From NCBI GenBank assembly GCA_963663615.1, contig OY760517.1, forward strand, positions 806,001 through 870,000: a stretch of 64,000 bases of DNA, in the 5' to 3' direction. Each line of letters starts with the position of its first letter. Positions within the stretch are counted from its first letter, which is position 1. Below the pieces are notes generated by a model. That model saw nothing but the letters and a program-made list of their open reading frames with translations. It was not told the origin of the DNA and made no database searches. This document shows, piece after piece, positions 63,000-64,000 of the stretch. The translations under genes were made by a program, and so were the position numbers. This stretch comes from G963663615 sp963663615. GTDB lineage: Bacteria; Bacteroidota; Ignavibacteria; Ignavibacteriales; Melioribacteraceae.

Positions 63000-64000
63000 T
63001 TGAAAAAAAGGGTATATTTATTAACACTTATCTTAATATTGCTATCAGCAAATCTGGCGGGTCAAAATATAATTGAGGAATATGAAGGTATTCCAACAAA
63101 AATATCAATTGGAGTTAGTGATCATTTAGATTCTGATTTCCACCTACTTGATGAATTAGGTTTCTTTAGTTTAACTGAAAACACAATGACATTAACAGAA
63201 CACAACTACATAAGAGATAATACTAATCTAAAGGTTATTCCTTATAATTGGACCATTGTGAATAATGATATTATCGAAATTTCTTCAGGACATTATTCAA
63301 AGTGGTATGCTGCAGACTGGAAAGATGATACTTATAGTTTTTATGCAGTACCAGGTTATGGGGAAGTATATAATGATGGAGATATTGATATTGTAAAAAA
63401 TGTACAAGGTACAAAAAACAATCCGTTTTTAATTGGACCAGGCTGTAATTTTGAAAATATAAGAAGAAATGGAATTGAACAATTTTATACAACTAATCAA
63501 TTAAATCTTAGATGTAAAATAGTTAAAGGAAACGGTACATCAATAGATGAAAAGATCATGAAAATTGCTATTAAGTTTCGTTCTGAATCAACAGGTGACT
63601 ATATTACAATAAAAAACATCTATATTCTTAATTCAAGTGCTATTACTTTTGGTAGTTACACAACACTGAATTTGGGAGAGTTAATTCTTAATCCGGATTT
63701 ATTTCCTGAACCAAATAGCGTGGATGATGATGATTTAATTGATGCAAGCTATCAACAAAATGTATATATTGAGGCTACAAGTAGAGCAAAAGGAATAAAA
63801 CATAAAATATATCCTAATGTGAGATTTGAATTTACAATGGCATCTGAAAACTACGAGGTTTTTATTGATTATCTCGAAATTGCGGATGATATATGGAACC
63901 AGTCCAACTCTTTAGCAAGGAACAAGCAGAGAATAAAAACTCAGCTAGAAGAGCATCCAGAATATGTTGCGAGTAACACACCAATTGCAGGTTGGTTTAC
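63000..64000 (+). CDS. Exported protein of unknown function, 3' end outside window
   Basis: An uninterrupted frame from TTG at 63000 to the window end (over 330 residues). AGAGG (62990-62994) lies at ribosome-binding distance upstream. It has a signal peptide (KKRVYLLTLILILLSANLAGQ). The mature part has beta-rich stretches (DNTNLKVIPYNWTIVNNDIIEISS, NVRFEFTMASENYEVFIDYLEIADD) and no family I recognise. It is 12 bases after the second beta-helix gene, so probably in one operon. A C-terminal T9SS domain may lie beyond the window. Confidence 0.75.
   Translation, partial: MKKRVYLLTLILILLSANLAGQNIIEEYEGIPTKISIGVSDHLDSDFHLLDELGFFSLTENTMTLTEHNYIRDNTNLKVIPYNWTIVNNDIIEISSGHYSKWYAADWKDDTYSFYAVPGYGEVYNDGDIDIVKNVQGTKNNPFLIGPGCNFENIRRNGIEQFYTTNQLNLRCKIVKGNGTSIDEKIMKIAIKFRSESTGDYITIKNIYILNSSAITFGSYTTLNLGELILNPDLFPEPNSVDDDDLIDASYQQNVYIEATSRAKGIKHKIYPNVRFEFTMASENYEVFIDYLEIADDIWNQSNSLARNKQRIKTQLEEHPEYVASNTPIAGWF

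Overview
The window reads as a chromosome segment of a low-GC bacterium of the Bacteroidota/Chlorobiota/Ignavibacteriota branch (FCB group), most like Ignavibacteria or a relative; this is inference. The basis is seven secreted or surface proteins ending in a type IX secretion (T9SS) sorting domain, most with a YPNPFNPxT-type motif, genes for the T9SS sortase PorU and the PorV shuttle protein, and occasional TAnnTTTG promoter-like elements. No ribosomal RNA or phylogenetic marker was available to go further.

Layout. 0-1.7 kb: the end of an ECF sigma factor gene, its membrane anti-sigma and a TonB-C lipoprotein. 1.9-4.3 kb: a type II restriction-modification pair (PmeII/Eco47II-like endonuclease convergent with an HTH-fused C5 methyltransferase), then 109-bp tandem repeats copied from the 3' end and terminator of an adjacent tRNA-Asn. 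4.6-8.7 kb: an operon for methylmalonyl-CoA epimerase plus the four subunits of a Na+-pumping methylmalonyl-CoA decarboxylase, which suggests propionate formation coupled to a sodium gradient. 8.7-15 kb: housekeeping genes (TfoX-C, DgkA, CoA-disulfide reductase-like, upp, a TPR protein, RelA/SpoT, RuvX). 15.2-22.5 kb, minus strand: a large T9SS-exported protein, a smaller secreted neighbour, DUF456, a MATE transporter and a small membrane protein. 22.7-38.7 kb: mostly exported enzymes, including GH97, arylsulfotransferase-like, ChbG-like deacetylase, GH53, a metallo-beta-lactamase-fold protein lacking one zinc ligand, an SGNH hydrolase and a caspase-like protein, mixed with GNAT and SPFH genes. 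38.8-40 kb: nth and an HD-domain gene.

40.2-54 kb holds a same-strand cluster: PorU, PorV, an M6-like protein whose HExxH motif is lost, an outer-membrane protein with an HEFTH peptidase domain, a beta-propeller and a barrel, a small exported protein, then der. 54.0-55.7 kb is the most striking non-coding region: 24 short palindromes of two families in a near-exact 195-bp (or 142-bp) rhythm, interrupted by one gene for a REP-associated (IS200-like) tyrosine transposase. 55.8-58.8 kb, minus strand: pepD, ychF, clpS. 59.4-64 kb: two recently duplicated secreted beta-helix proteins with a swapped central cassette, then an exported protein gene that runs off the window.

Best candidates for something undescribed: the palindrome array with its transposase, the degenerate M6 protein beside the T9SS genes, the Gly-substituted metallo-beta-lactamase, the tRNA-tail repeats and the twin cassette genes.
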